Below are positions 1-8,274 of a stretch of 64,000 bases of DNA, in pieces. The notes below the pieces were generated by a model, which saw only the letters and a list, made by a program, of their open reading frames with translations, was not told the DNA's origin and did no database searches. Both the position numbers and the translations under genes were made by a program. The stretch covers positions 152,639 to 216,638 of the forward strand of contig NZ_JADNQZ010000054.1 in NCBI RefSeq assembly GCF_015709515.1, written 5' to 3'. This DNA is from Methylocystis sp. H62 (lineage in GTDB: Bacteria; Pseudomonadota; Alphaproteobacteria; Rhizobiales; Beijerinckiaceae). Positions within the stretch are counted from its first letter, which is position 1, and every line of letters starts with the position of its first letter.

Positions 1-701
1 GCACCGACTTCTACACGTCGCATGAGGCGCTGCTGCTCTGCTACGAACAGGCGCTGACCCGCATCGACTCGACGACAGGCGACTATTACGCGACCTCCGG
101 CCATATGCTGTGGGTCGGCGACCGCACCCGTCAGGAAGACGGCGCCCATATCGAATTCGTCCGCGGCGTCAAAAACCCGCTTGGACTGAAATGCGGTCCG
201 AGCCTGAAGCCCGATGCGCTGCTGCGCCTCATCGACGCGCTCGATCCCGAGAACGAGCCCGGCAGGCTCACGCTGATCTGCCGTTTCGGCGCGGACAAGG
301 TCGAGGACGCGCTGCCGGCGCTGGTGCGGGCGGTGACGCGCGAAGGCCGCAACATCGTCTGGTCCTGCGATCCGATGCATGGCAACACGGTCAGCGCCGG
401 AGGCTATAAAACACGGCCGTTCGATCGAATCATGTCGGAAATTCGCAACTTCTTCGCCGTGCATCAGGCGGAAGGCTCTTACGCTGGCGGCATCCATCTC
501 GAGATGACCGGCAAGGACGTCACCGAATGCATGGGCGGCGCGCGGGCGATTTCGGAGAGCGATCTGCGCGACCGCTATCACACCTATTGCGATCCGCGCC
601 TCAACGCCGAACAGGCGATCGAAGTGGCCTTCCTGGTGGCCGAGCTGTTGAAGGCGGAACGTGTCGCCCGCGGCGTGCGGGAGCAGCACGCGGCGGAGTG
701 A
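1..701 (+). CDS. Class II 3-deoxy-7-phosphoheptulonate (DAHP) synthase, C-terminal part
   Basis: This is the C-terminal third of a class II DAHP synthase; the start lies before the window, and the frame is open from base 3. The enzyme condenses phosphoenolpyruvate with erythrose 4-phosphate in the first step of the shikimate pathway in the cytoplasm. Family hallmarks are visible: [23 protein letters not shown], a [14 protein letters not shown] segment that contributes metal-binding His and Glu, and the [10 protein letters not shown] ending. The reading frame is intact to its stop. The next gene is on the opposite strand and converges on it, so no operon partner is visible. Confidence 0.93.
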   Translation, partial: TDFYTSHEALLLCYEQALTRIDSTTGDYYATSGHMLWVGDRTRQEDGAHIEFVRGVKNPLGLKCGPSLKPDALLRLIDALDPENEPGRLTLICRFGADKVEDALPALVRAVTREGRNIVWSCDPMHGNTVSAGGYKTRPFDRIMSEIRNFFAVHQAEGSYAGGIHLEMTGKDVTECMGGARAISESDLRDRYHTYCDPRLNAEQAIEVAFLVAELLKAERVARGVREQHAAE

Positions 702-735
702 GCCAAGAGTTAAGCCAAGAAGACGCGCGGGCTGG

Positions 736-1878
736 TTAGCCCGTCGTCTCCTCCGCCTCGCGCACCGTCATCTCGGCGCCGTGCCAGACGAAATCGTCGT
801 AAAGCAGCGCGTCGATGAACATCACCGGCAGCATCAGGTCGCGCACCATCAGCGCGAAGGGCGTGCGCCAGTCGAGCGGGAAGCCGCAGACGCGCGCCAG
901 CCAGATCTCGCCGCCGTGCAGCGAAAAGACGATGAGCGTCGTGACCAGCGCCACCGTGGAGATCCCGCCGTCGAGCTGAACAGCGGCATAGGCGCCAAGC
1001 ACGATCGCCGCAAAACTGCCGTTCATGAATTCCGGGACGTAATGCGCGGGAAAGGTCGCGCGCCGCAGCCGCGCCCAGCGCACATGCCGTGAATAGACCT
1101 CACGGGCGGTGCGTCGGCCAAGCGGCTGTTCGAAAGGCATGTCGACGAGGCGCACATCCATGCCTTGAGCGCGGATGACTTTGGTCGAGGCGGCGTCCTC
1201 GGCGATTTCACTCGCCAGCGCGCGAATGCCGCCAGCCCTGTCGAGCACGTCGCGCCGCCACATCATGTTCTTGCCCTGAGCGAAGGCGGCGCCGATCGCC
1301 TCGGCGCCATATTGCCAGCGCGCCTGGAATGTATTGAGGATCGCGCATTCGACCATCGCCCAGAAGCCCTTCGGACGCGAACCGATCGGCATCGACACGC
1401 TCATCGCCGTATTGTCGCGGAACGCGGCAAGCATGGTCTGGATATAGTCGCGGGGCGGCAGCGCGTTGGAGTCGGCGAGGATGACATGATGATGCCGCGC
1501 CGCGTCCCACCCCTTGACGCAGTTGTTGAGCTTGGGATTGGCGCTGACATAATCGTCGCCGACGAGCAGCCGCGCCTCGCGCTGGGGATGCGCCGCGATC
1601 AGCCGCTCGACCAGCGGAATGACCGGATCGCTCGGCGACTGCACGCAGAAGACGATCTCATAGTCGGGATAGTCGAGGTTGAAGGTCGCGCCGAGCGTCT
1701 CCTCGCTGAAAGGCTCCAGCCCGCGCAAGGGCCGCACGATGCTCACCGGCGGCGCATTCTCCGGTGCAGGCAGAGTCCGCGCCCGCGCCCGACATTTTCG
1801 GGACATCAGGGCCACGCTTGTGAAATTGAGGATGAGAATGACGGCGCACCAGCCGGCGCAGATATAGGCCAGGATCAT
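736..1878 (-). CDS. Ceramide-glucosyltransferase-like family 2/21 glycosyltransferase
   Basis: This 380-residue membrane-associated glycosyltransferase resembles ceramide glucosyltransferase and the bacterial HpnI-type enzymes. It has an N-terminal membrane segment (about residues 2-25), a GT-A catalytic domain and two or three C-terminal hydrophobic segments (about 285-365). The GT21 signature is present: an Asp in VQSPSDP (near 84), ADSN (135-138), ED (227-228) and the RHVRW form of the (Q/R)xxRW motif (264-268). By family it would move a sugar from a nucleotide donor to a lipid at the cytoplasmic face. Sphingolipid and hopanoid-lipid acceptors cannot be told apart from the sequence. It stands alone between convergent and divergent neighbours. 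Confidence 0.85.
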   Translation of the reverse strand: MILAYICAGWCAVILILNFTSVALMSRKCRARARTLPAPENAPPVSIVRPLRGLEPFSEETLGATFNLDYPDYEIVFCVQSPSDPVIPLVERLIAAHPQREARLLVGDDYVSANPKLNNCVKGWDAARHHHVILADSNALPPRDYIQTMLAAFRDNTAMSVSMPIGSRPKGFWAMVECAILNTFQARWQYGAEAIGAAFAQGKNMMWRRDVLDRAGGIRALASEIAEDAASTKVIRAQGMDVRLVDMPFEQPLGRRTAREVYSRHVRWARLRRATFPAHYVPEFMNGSFAAIVLGAYAAVQLDGGISTVALVTTLIVFSLHGGEIWLARVCGFPLDWRTPFALMVRDLMLPVMFIDALLYDDFVWHGAEMTVREAEETTG

Positions 1879-2122
1879 GAACGGCGCTTTTTCTTAAGAG
1901 TCGTAACGCAGAGAATCGGAACGCCGAACGCCCACGGAGTGGCTCGGCTTGCGGCGCGAGACGCCGGGGCGCGGCCATTTCGAAATTCCGCCTGACAAAG
2001 ACGCGGCGTCTTGGCAAAAGGAGGGTGGCGCGAGAATCTTCTCCCGACGCGCGGCTGTTGAAAATTCCTGCTGAAAGCTCTGCTGCCGAATTCCCTGTTG
2101 AAACTCCTGACGAAGCTTCCTC

Positions 2123-3475
2123 ATGACCTCTCCGATCGTTCGTTTCGCGCCTTCGCCGACCGGCCGCATTCACATCGGCAACGCGCGCGTCGCGCTATTC
2201 AATTTTCTGTTCGCCGCCGCCAACCTTGGACGATTCGCGCTACGGTTCGATGACACTGATTTTGCTAGATCCAGCGAGGAATTCGCGCGTGGAATCGAGA
2301 TTGATCTCGCCTGGCTGGGCGTCGTTCCGCACGAGGTTTTCCGCCAGTCGGAGCGCGTCGCGCTCTATGAGGACGCCGCCGATCGCCTGCGGCGATCCGG
2401 CCGTCTCTATCCTTGCTACGAAACCCAGGAAGAGTTGGATAAGCGCCGCAAAATGCAGCAGGCGCGCGGACTGCCGCCGGTCTACGATCGCGCCGCGCTG
2501 CGCCTCTCCGCGTCTGATCGCGCCGCGCTCGAAGCCGAGGGACGCCGGCCGCATTGGCGATTCATGCTCGAGCCGGGCGTCGCCGAATGGAACGATATGG
2601 TTCGCGGTCCGGCGCACATCGACTGTTCGGCGCTGTCGGACCCGGTGCTGATCCGCGGGGACGGCAGTTTTCTATACACGCTGCCCTCGGTCGTCGACGA
2701 CATCGATATGGGAATCACCCATGTCATTCGGGGCGAAGACCACGTCACCAATACGGCCGTGCAGTTGCAGCTCATCCGAGCGCTTGCGCCGCATGCGCCG
2801 GCGCCGATTTTCGCCCATCACAATCTTCTCATCGGCGCGGGCGGCGAAGCCCTATCGAAGCGGACGGGGTCGCTCTCCATCGCTTCGCTGCGCGAAGACG
2901 GCTATGAGCCCCTCGCCGTCGCTGCGCTGGCGACGCTGACCGGCTCCTCGGACAATGTCCATGCGGTGCGCTCGCTCGGCGAACTGGCGCAGAGGTTCGA
3001 TCTGTCGCATGTCTCGCGCAATCCGGCGCGTTTCGACCCCGCCGATCTCGAAACGCTGACGCATCGGACGCTCGCGCTCTACGAATATGATGACGTGCGC
3101 GAGCGGCTCGAAGCCTTGACGATCGTCGGCCGCAAGGCGGAGCCTCTATGGCACGCGGCGCGCGGCAATCTTGCGCGTTTCGACGATATTCTGACATGGT
3201 GGCGCGTCGTGGACGCGGAGATCGAGCCGGTCCGCGAGGATGAATCATTCCTGAAAGACGCGGCAAAGCTTTTACCGTCGGAGCCTTGGGACGAGACCAC
3301 ATGGGCGGCCTGGACGAGCGACATCAAGACGGCGACCGGCAGGAAGGGCAAGGCGCTCTTTCATCCGCTGCGGCTGGCGCTGACCAGCGCCGAGAGCGGG
3401 CCGGAGCTCGCCGCGCTGCTGCCGCTCATCGGCCACGCCAAGGCGTTGTCGCGGCTCGTGGGCGCCGGCGCATGA
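2123..3475 (+). CDS. gltX: Glutamate--tRNA ligase (short form)
   Basis: Class I aminoacyl-tRNA synthetase that charges tRNA with glutamate. The HIGH-type motif appears as HIGN (residues 17-20) inside APSPTGRIHIGNARVALFN, and the KMSKS-type loop as ALSKRTGS near residue 245. At 450 residues it is the shorter of the two GluRS types that alphaproteobacteria often carry; by family knowledge such a second copy may favour tRNA-Gln or tRNA-Glu, which cannot be decided here. The ATG at 2123 is the natural start because the family match begins at residue 4. A DUF1622 gene follows after 13 bases, so co-transcription is plausible. Confidence 0.93.
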   Translation: MTSPIVRFAPSPTGRIHIGNARVALFNFLFAAANLGRFALRFDDTDFARSSEEFARGIEIDLAWLGVVPHEVFRQSERVALYEDAADRLRRSGRLYPCYETQEELDKRRKMQQARGLPPVYDRAALRLSASDRAALEAEGRRPHWRFMLEPGVAEWNDMVRGPAHIDCSALSDPVLIRGDGSFLYTLPSVVDDIDMGITHVIRGEDHVTNTAVQLQLIRALAPHAPAPIFAHHNLLIGAGGEALSKRTGSLSIASLREDGYEPLAVAALATLTGSSDNVHAVRSLGELAQRFDLSHVSRNPARFDPADLETLTHRTLALYEYDDVRERLEALTIVGRKAEPLWHAARGNLARFDDILTWWRVVDAEIEPVREDESFLKDAAKLLPSEPWDETTWAAWTSDIKTATGRKGKALFHPLRLALTSAESGPELAALLPLIGHAKALSRLVGAGA

Positions 3476-3488
3476 AAGCGATGCGCTA

Positions 3489-3881
3489 GTGCCCTATCTC
3501 GCGAGCATCCACGAGATCATCAACTTCGCCGGTCTGGCGCTCGACGTCGTCGGCGTGCTGATCATCGTCATTGGCGCGGTCCTGTCGACGCTCGCTTTTC
3601 TGACGCCCTGGAGAGCGCACCCCCTCACCTATCGCGGCTACCGAAAGAATGTCGGCCGCTCGATCCTGCTCGGGCTGGAGTTTCTCGTCGGCGGCGACAT
3701 CATCCGCACCGTCTCCGTCGAACATCCCAGCCTCGAGAACGTCTTCGTGCTCGGCCTGATCGTGATGATCCGCACGGAGATGAGCTTTACGATGGAGGCG
3801 GAGCTCGAAGGCCGCTGGCCGTGGCAGGGCCGAAGCCTGGAGACGGCGGCGCCAAGCGAAGACGAATCGGCGCCGTCATAG
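3489..3881 (+). CDS. DUF1622 family membrane protein
   Basis: A 130-residue protein with two or three predicted membrane segments (about 10-40, 57-75 and 85-100). The pattern LDVVGVLIIVIGAV followed by a YRKNVGRSILLGLEFLVGGDIIRTV segment is typical of DUF1622 integral membrane proteins. The function is unknown in the family. The likely start is the GTG at 3489, just downstream of gltX, and the acidic polar tail (EDESAPS) is probably cytoplasmic. Confidence 0.82.
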   Translation: MPYLASIHEIINFAGLALDVVGVLIIVIGAVLSTLAFLTPWRAHPLTYRGYRKNVGRSILLGLEFLVGGDIIRTVSVEHPSLENVFVLGLIVMIRTEMSFTMEAELEGRWPWQGRSLETAAPSEDESAPS

Positions 3882-3887
3882 CGCTGC

Positions 3888-4463
3888 TCACCCAGGCAGC
3901 ACCGAAACGCCGAACAGCCACGGATGCAGATAGAGCACGGTGAGGAACAGCGCCGTTCCGACGCCGAGCGCGATCGCATCGCCGCGCGTGAACTGCGAAA
4001 TCCGCGGCGCGCCGCCGTCCCCGCGCTTCTTCACCGCGATGCGGTCGAAGACGCCCCAGGCGAGAAAAGACCCGAACAGGATCATGCCGCCGAGATCGCC
4101 ATTGACGAGCAGATGCGCCAGCGCCCAGCTCTTGATCGCGACGAGCGTCGGATGTCGCAGCGCGCCGCGAATCCGGCCCGGAGGCGCGCGACGGCTCGCG
4201 ATCGCGACGAAGGCGAACCAGACGAGCGGCATGGCGAGATGGCGTCCCCATGACGGCGGCGTCCAGACATAAATCAGGCCCTCCGCGCGATACCGAATGA
4301 AGCCATAGACGATGAGGCCAAGACCGATGGCGGCGACGATCCCGTAGGCGGCCTTATAGGTTTGAAGGCCATAACGCTCGATCAGGCTGGCGCGCGTCTC
4401 GCGAAACGCCGTAAGCGTATGGACCCCGAGAAAAATCACGATTCCGAGAATGAGGATAAGCAT
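3888..4463 (-). CDS. NnrU family membrane protein
   Basis: An integral membrane protein of the NnrU family, with five or six hydrophobic segments and the typical HPTLVAIKSWALAHLLVNGD stretch in the middle. NnrU proteins are found near denitrification genes in some organisms and are distantly related to isoprenylcysteine-methyltransferase-like membrane proteins; a precise reaction is not established. The ATG at 4463 is preferred over an in-frame codon 24 bases upstream because GGAGAG sits four bases before it. The gene converges with the DUF1622 gene, and only a few bases separate them. Confidence 0.82.
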   Translation of the reverse strand: MLILILGIVIFLGVHTLTAFRETRASLIERYGLQTYKAAYGIVAAIGLGLIVYGFIRYRAEGLIYVWTPPSWGRHLAMPLVWFAFVAIASRRAPPGRIRGALRHPTLVAIKSWALAHLLVNGDLGGMILFGSFLAWGVFDRIAVKKRGDGGAPRISQFTRGDAIALGVGTALFLTVLYLHPWLFGVSVLPG

Positions 4464-4494
4464 GGTCTCTCCAGCTCTTGCATTCAATTAGCTT

Positions 4495-4842
4495 CTAAAA
4501 GCACCGCACCTGCGCCTCGGCCTGGGCGCGGCGCAATTCCTGGAGCGCATCGCGCGCCGCATCCGTATTGCGCATCAGCGCGCCGACCTGCCCCGCCTGC
4601 TGATTGACGCTCGCGACGGTCTCGGCCGTGACATACCGCTCATAAGGCAGAATGGTCGCGATGACGTCTATGGAGCAAGAGCACTGTTCCAAGGAGAGGC
4701 GCGTATCGCCGTTCGCCTTCATGCAGCCGAAGACGTAATCGGCGCGCGCGGCGGTCGGATAGTCATTGAGATCCGTCGCCCGCGCCCAGCCGCCCGGAAG
4801 CGAAAGCAGCGCGATCATGAGGAATTTCGATACCGGGCGCAT
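4495..4842 (-). CDS. Small exported protein with conserved cysteines
   Basis: A 115-residue protein with a clear signal peptide (about residues 1-22, ending GWARA). The mature part has four cysteines: one in FGCMK, a close pair in EQCSCSID and one at the C-terminus (VRCF), which suggests disulfides or a metal site in the periplasm. No family is recognised. It is divergent from an exported, membrane-anchored protein starting at 4985; the shared upstream region and shared secretion make a joint role possible but unproven. Confidence 0.65.
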   Translation of the reverse strand: MRPVSKFLMIALLSLPGGWARATDLNDYPTAARADYVFGCMKANGDTRLSLEQCSCSIDVIATILPYERYVTAETVASVNQQAGQVGALMRNTDAARDALQELRRAQAEAQVRCF

Positions 4843-4984
4843 CTTTTTCGTTCCTGCCGGGTTCTTTCCTTGGACAGCCTATCGCATGCGCGTGGGCGAC
4901 AACCGAACCGCTATTCGACGAAGGGATGACGCGCAAGCTGAGTTTCAGGGCAGCGTCGTCCAGCATTTGAACGGGGAGGACGGC

Positions 4985-5563
4985 ATGTCGAAGCTTCTTA
5001 CTCCTATCTGGTTGCTGATGATGGCGGCGCTCGTCTGCGCGCCTCTGTCATTCGCTTTCGCTCATGGCGCGATGCAGCGCCAGCAGAACGCCTGCATGCT
5101 GAAGATCGGGCCGGACTTGATGTATTTCTCCGGCTACCAGCCCGCAGTGTCGCGAAACAGGTTCTGCGAGGACATACCCACGCTTGGCGCGACAATTTTC
5201 GTCCTCGATTATGCTCAGGACGAGCTGCGGGAGATGTCGACCGACTTTCGCATCATCCGCGCCATCGGCGACACGGAGCCGCTGCAGCGCCTCGACGCCG
5301 TCACCGTGGCCTATCTGCCGCCAAAGGTCTATCCGGCCGGCACGCTGAATTTTGAACATGTCTTCAACGAGACCGGCCAATTCGTCGGGATCGTCACGGC
5401 CAAAGGTCCCAACGGCGAGCACTGGGTGTCGCGATTCCCCTTCACCGTCGGCGGCCGGCCGCTGCTCGCGCGGATGCCTTACTTTCTTTTTGCGGCCGCC
5501 GGCGTTCTCGCTCTCGTGCTTTTCGTTTGGGGAAAGGATGACGAGAGCGCGCGCGGCGGTTAG
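4985..5563 (+). CDS. Membrane-anchored periplasmic protein of unknown function
   Basis: A 192-residue protein with an N-terminal signal segment (about 8-28), a soluble domain and a C-terminal membrane helix (about 163-182, PYFLFAAAGVLALVLFVWG) followed by a short charged tail. This layout suggests a periplasmic domain anchored by its tail. The start at 4985 is supported by a strong GGGGAGGA ribosome site eight bases upstream; longer readings of the frame lack this. The domain is not recognised. Two cysteines (NACML, RFCED) could form a disulfide. A hairpin terminator follows about 90 bases after the stop. Confidence 0.75.
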   Translation: MSKLLTPIWLLMMAALVCAPLSFAFAHGAMQRQQNACMLKIGPDLMYFSGYQPAVSRNRFCEDIPTLGATIFVLDYAQDELREMSTDFRIIRAIGDTEPLQRLDAVTVAYLPPKVYPAGTLNFEHVFNETGQFVGIVTAKGPNGEHWVSRFPFTVGGRPLLARMPYFLFAAAGVLALVLFVWGKDDESARGG

Positions 5564-5654
5564 AACGTGCGGCGCAGCGTCATGCGGCCGTCAATTTGGA
5601 CGCGCATAGACTGCGGCCGAGCCTTCCGAACGTGTTGCGTATAAAGGAAGGCTC

Positions 5655-5689
5655 AAACGCCGGGCCGGAGGTACGTCCGGCGTTTTTTA
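5655..5689 (+). terminator. Rho-independent terminator
   Basis: A perfect nine-base stem, AAACGCCGG (5655-5663) with CCGGCGTTT (5677-5685), encloses a 13-base loop and runs into a T-rich tail. It lies downstream of the exported-protein gene that ends at 5563. Its A/T-rich stem base could let it work in both directions. Confidence 0.8.
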
Positions 5690-5813
5690 TTTTAGGGAGC
5701 CCCTCGGAACGGCCTGATTTCAAAAAACTATGCAATTTTGAAGACTTAACCCTATTCTGCCTCTTGCCGAAGCCGCGCTGTCTTGCCATCATCGCGGCAG
5801 GTTGGGGGCTGCC

Positions 5814-7127
5814 ATGGGCGAGTTGGTGAAGCGATTTTCAGGATTTAGTTACAGCGCGCAGGGCGGACTGCTGCGCGACGGAAAGCGCATTCAGCTGGGC
5901 CCGCAGGCGCGTCAACTCCTTGAAATGCTTCTGGAGTCGCCTGGCGTCCTGCTCACCAAGGCCGAAATCGCCGCGCGCCTGTGGCCGGATCGCGCCGCTT
6001 CCGACGATTCAATCGACCGGTGCGCCTATCTTTTGCGGAAGCCGCTGCGCGACGCCGGCGGCGAGGAGCTGATCGCCACCGCCTACGGCCGAGGGCTGTT
6101 GCTCCGCGGGACGGTCGAAACCATCGACGAAGGCGCGGCGCAAACGCTCCGTCTCGCGCCGTTGAGCGAGCCGCATATTCTCGATCTCTGGCAGACCGCC
6201 TACGAACTCGCCGGCGACCGCACGCGAGAGGGCTTCGCCCGCGCGCAGGAAGCGATCGCCTCCGCCGCCCAGATCGACCCCGGCAATCCGGCGGTCTGGT
6301 CGCTCGCCGCCGACATCGCCGCCGGCCGAGTCGTGCGCGGGTTTCTCCGTCCCGCCCAGGCGGCGGCGATGATCGAGGACTTCGCCGGCCGGGCGCTCGG
6401 CGTCCTGCGCGATCATACGCCGGCGCTGGCCGTTCTCGGCTGGGCCCGCGGCTCGCTCAGGGGCAAGGTTGCCGAGGGCCTCGCGCTCCTCGAGCAGGCG
6501 GTCGCCGATGATCCTCTCTACGGCAAAGCGCGAGTCTACCGCAGTTGGCTGCTCGCGGCGGCCGATCGTCTCGACGACGGCCTCGCCGATTGCGAAGAGG
6601 GCCTCGTCAATTCGCCGCACGATCAGGCGCTGCTGTCGTTGCGCGCGTGGCTCCTGCTCTGCGCCGGCGACCTCGAGCGGGCGCGCCGCTATGCGCGCGA
6701 CGGACTCGATTTAAGGCCCGACGCCGCGACGCTGCACTTGGTGATGTCCATCGCCTACAGCCTTCAGGGCGTTCACGAACAGGCGGTAAGCACGGCGCGC
6801 CGCGCCGTCGCCTCGAGCCCAGACGATCCCTTCCAATTGACCGTGCTCGCCTATGCGCTCGCCCGCGCCGGCCGCGCCGAGGAAGCGCAAGCGCTCATCG
6901 GCAGGCTCGTCGAGGACGCCGAGCTCTATGCGCCGCCGTGCTTTCTCGGCGCGGCGTATTTCGCTCTGGGCAAGCGCGCTGAAGCGCTTGAAGCGATTCG
7001 GCGTGGCCTTTCCGAAGGCTGTCCCTGGAGCTCCTTCGCACGCGTCGACCCGCGCTTCGTCGCCTTGCGCGGCGCGATCGACGGATTTGGCCGCTCGCAG
7101 CAGGCCGAGGCGCGCCCGGCCGGTTGA
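5814..7127 (+). CDS. Winged-helix transcriptional regulator with TPR repeats
   Basis: A 437-residue protein with an OmpR/PhoB-type winged-helix domain at the N-terminus (about 10-98; LGPQARQLLEMLL, LTKAEIAARLWP and YGRGLLL are typical) and an alpha-helical remainder that reads as tetratricopeptide-like repeats (about 120-420). This is the layout of CadC/HilA/SARP-like single-component regulators that lack a receiver domain, here without a membrane segment. Its target is unknown. The ATG at 5814 is preferred to a TTG 12 bases upstream because GGGGG lies close before it. Confidence 0.82.
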   Translation: MGELVKRFSGFSYSAQGGLLRDGKRIQLGPQARQLLEMLLESPGVLLTKAEIAARLWPDRAASDDSIDRCAYLLRKPLRDAGGEELIATAYGRGLLLRGTVETIDEGAAQTLRLAPLSEPHILDLWQTAYELAGDRTREGFARAQEAIASAAQIDPGNPAVWSLAADIAAGRVVRGFLRPAQAAAMIEDFAGRALGVLRDHTPALAVLGWARGSLRGKVAEGLALLEQAVADDPLYGKARVYRSWLLAAADRLDDGLADCEEGLVNSPHDQALLSLRAWLLLCAGDLERARRYARDGLDLRPDAATLHLVMSIAYSLQGVHEQAVSTARRAVASSPDDPFQLTVLAYALARAGRAEEAQALIGRLVEDAELYAPPCFLGAAYFALGKRAEALEAIRRGLSEGCPWSSFARVDPRFVALRGAIDGFGRSQQAEARPAG

Positions 7128-7182
7128 AATTGCCCGCGTCAGCGCTTATTGGCGCTGCACAGCATTCTTCCGGAAGGTGAAA

Positions 7183-7587
7183 ATGATCGGCCGTCTGAAC
7201 CATGTCGCTATCGCTGTCGATAGCGTCGAAAAGGCTTCCGCCGTCTATCGCGACGCCCTGGGGGCGAAGGTCTCGGCGCCAGAACGCGTCGCTGAGCACG
7301 GCGTTACGGTCGTTTTCGTCGAATTGCCGAACACCAAGATCGAGTTGCTCGAGCCTTACGGCGAAAACTCGCCGATCGCCGGCTTCGTCGCGAAAAATCC
7401 GGCGGGCGGCATCCACCACATCTGCTACGAGGTCGAAGACATCATCGCGGCGCGCGAGCAGCTCAAGGCCTCGGGCGCGCGCGTATTGGGCGACGGGGAG
7501 CCCAGGATCGGCGCGCATGGCAAGCCCGTGCTGTTTCTGCATCCCAAGGACTTCTGCGGCGCCTTGATCGAACTCGAGCAGGCTTAG
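7183..7587 (+). CDS. mce: Methylmalonyl-CoA epimerase
   Basis: A 134-residue vicinal-oxygen-chelate protein that interconverts the (R) and (S) forms of methylmalonyl-CoA in propionyl-CoA metabolism. Metal ligands of the family are visible: His in LNHVAIAV (residue 7), His in GGIHHICYEV and Glu in ALIELEQ near the end. The ATG at 7183 has a GGAAGGTG ribosome site. The DUF1467 gene starts four bases after its stop; this pairing is common in alphaproteobacteria and suggests one transcript. Confidence 0.9.
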   Translation: MIGRLNHVAIAVDSVEKASAVYRDALGAKVSAPERVAEHGVTVVFVELPNTKIELLEPYGENSPIAGFVAKNPAGGIHHICYEVEDIIAAREQLKASGARVLGDGEPRIGAHGKPVLFLHPKDFCGALIELEQA

Positions 7588-7591
7588 GCGC

Positions 7592-7828
7592 ATGCCCTTT
7601 TCATGGCCGTTGGCGGCGGCGATCTACCTGACGATCTGGTGGATCGTGCTGTTCGCCGTGCTGCCGCTTGGCGTGCGCTCTTCCGAAGAAGCCGACGAAG
7701 ATCTTCCCGAAGGCGCCGACCCTGGCGCCCCCGCCTCGCCCGATCTCTTGAAAAAAGCCGGGATCACGACGGTCGTCTCGGCTGTCCTCTTCGGCCTGCT
7801 GGTGCTTTTCGCCAAGGTGACGGCATGA
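7592..7828 (+). CDS. DUF1467 family membrane protein
   Basis: A 78-residue protein with two hydrophobic helices (about 7-27 and 56-76) separated by an acidic, proline-rich loop. The N-terminal pattern YLTIWWIVLFAVLPLGVRS is the hallmark of DUF1467, a family of unknown function that often follows the methylmalonyl-CoA epimerase gene, as it does here. Confidence 0.85.
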   Translation: MPFSWPLAAAIYLTIWWIVLFAVLPLGVRSSEEADEDLPEGADPGAPASPDLLKKAGITTVVSAVLFGLLVLFAKVTA

Positions 7829-7968
7829 GAGGGGCGCGGCGCTCCGGGGGTTGACCGGCCCGCCGCCCGCCGGTAGTTGATCGCGAGGCGCGGGACAGAC
7901 GACCCGCACGGCCGAACGGACCGACCCGCTCAGTCGACTTCGGCGGCGCCGCCCGCCGCCTCTGGAGC

Positions 7969-8044
7969 GAGCGCGTAGCTCAGTCGGTAGAGCACCTGAC
8001 TTTTAATCAGGGGGTCGTGGGTTCGAGCCCCACCGCGCTCACCA
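7969..8044 (+). tRNA. tRNA-Lys (anticodon UUU)
   Basis: The 76-base sequence folds as a standard cloverleaf: acceptor GAGCGCG pairs with CGCGCTC, the anticodon stem CCTGA/TCAGG carries the loop CTTTTAA with anticodon TTT (8002-8004), and the T arm is GTGGG-TTCGAGC-CCCAC. The CCA end is encoded. Mobile-element genes begin immediately downstream, so the 3' end of this gene is the probable integration site of the ICE. Confidence 0.97.
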
Positions 8045-8220
8045 ACAAAATCAATTAGATATCTTCTAGCCCGCTGTCGTGCTTAGCAGTCTGGTGACCA
8101 CATGGTGACCAGTCACGGGCCGCAAACTTTTTCTTGTGGATGATCGTGTGCTGTCGGCGCCGCATACCTCAATAGGCGAGCCCGCGAGACACGAGAGTGA
8201 GAGCGGGGTCGGGTTTCCGA
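8045..8220. other. Likely chromosome/ICE junction next to tRNA-Lys
   Basis: This stretch between the tRNA and the first ICE gene has no supported gene. It holds two copies of TGGTGACCA (8092-8100 and 8103-8111), spaced 11 bases apart. Tyrosine-recombinase ICEs usually insert at the 3' end of a tRNA and keep a repeat of that end at the far side. A second copy of the tRNA end was not seen in the window, so the right boundary is outside it or lost. Confidence 0.45.
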
Positions 8221-8261
8221 GACGGGTTGAGGACCGGGAGAGAGTTTCCTGGCGGCCCGTC
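8221..8261 (+). promoter_or_regulatory. Conserved 41-base leader hairpin upstream of the DUF932 gene
   Basis: A two-part stem lies directly before the ribosome site of the DUF932 gene. The outer arm GACGGG pairs with CCCGTC, an inner arm starting CCGGGA pairs with TCCTGG, and the loop is the purine run GAGAG. A second copy of the same length precedes the ParB gene at 9591-9631, with the paired positions kept. This points to a structured RNA leader. Confidence 0.6.
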
Positions 8262-8274
8262 AGGGAGACGAACC

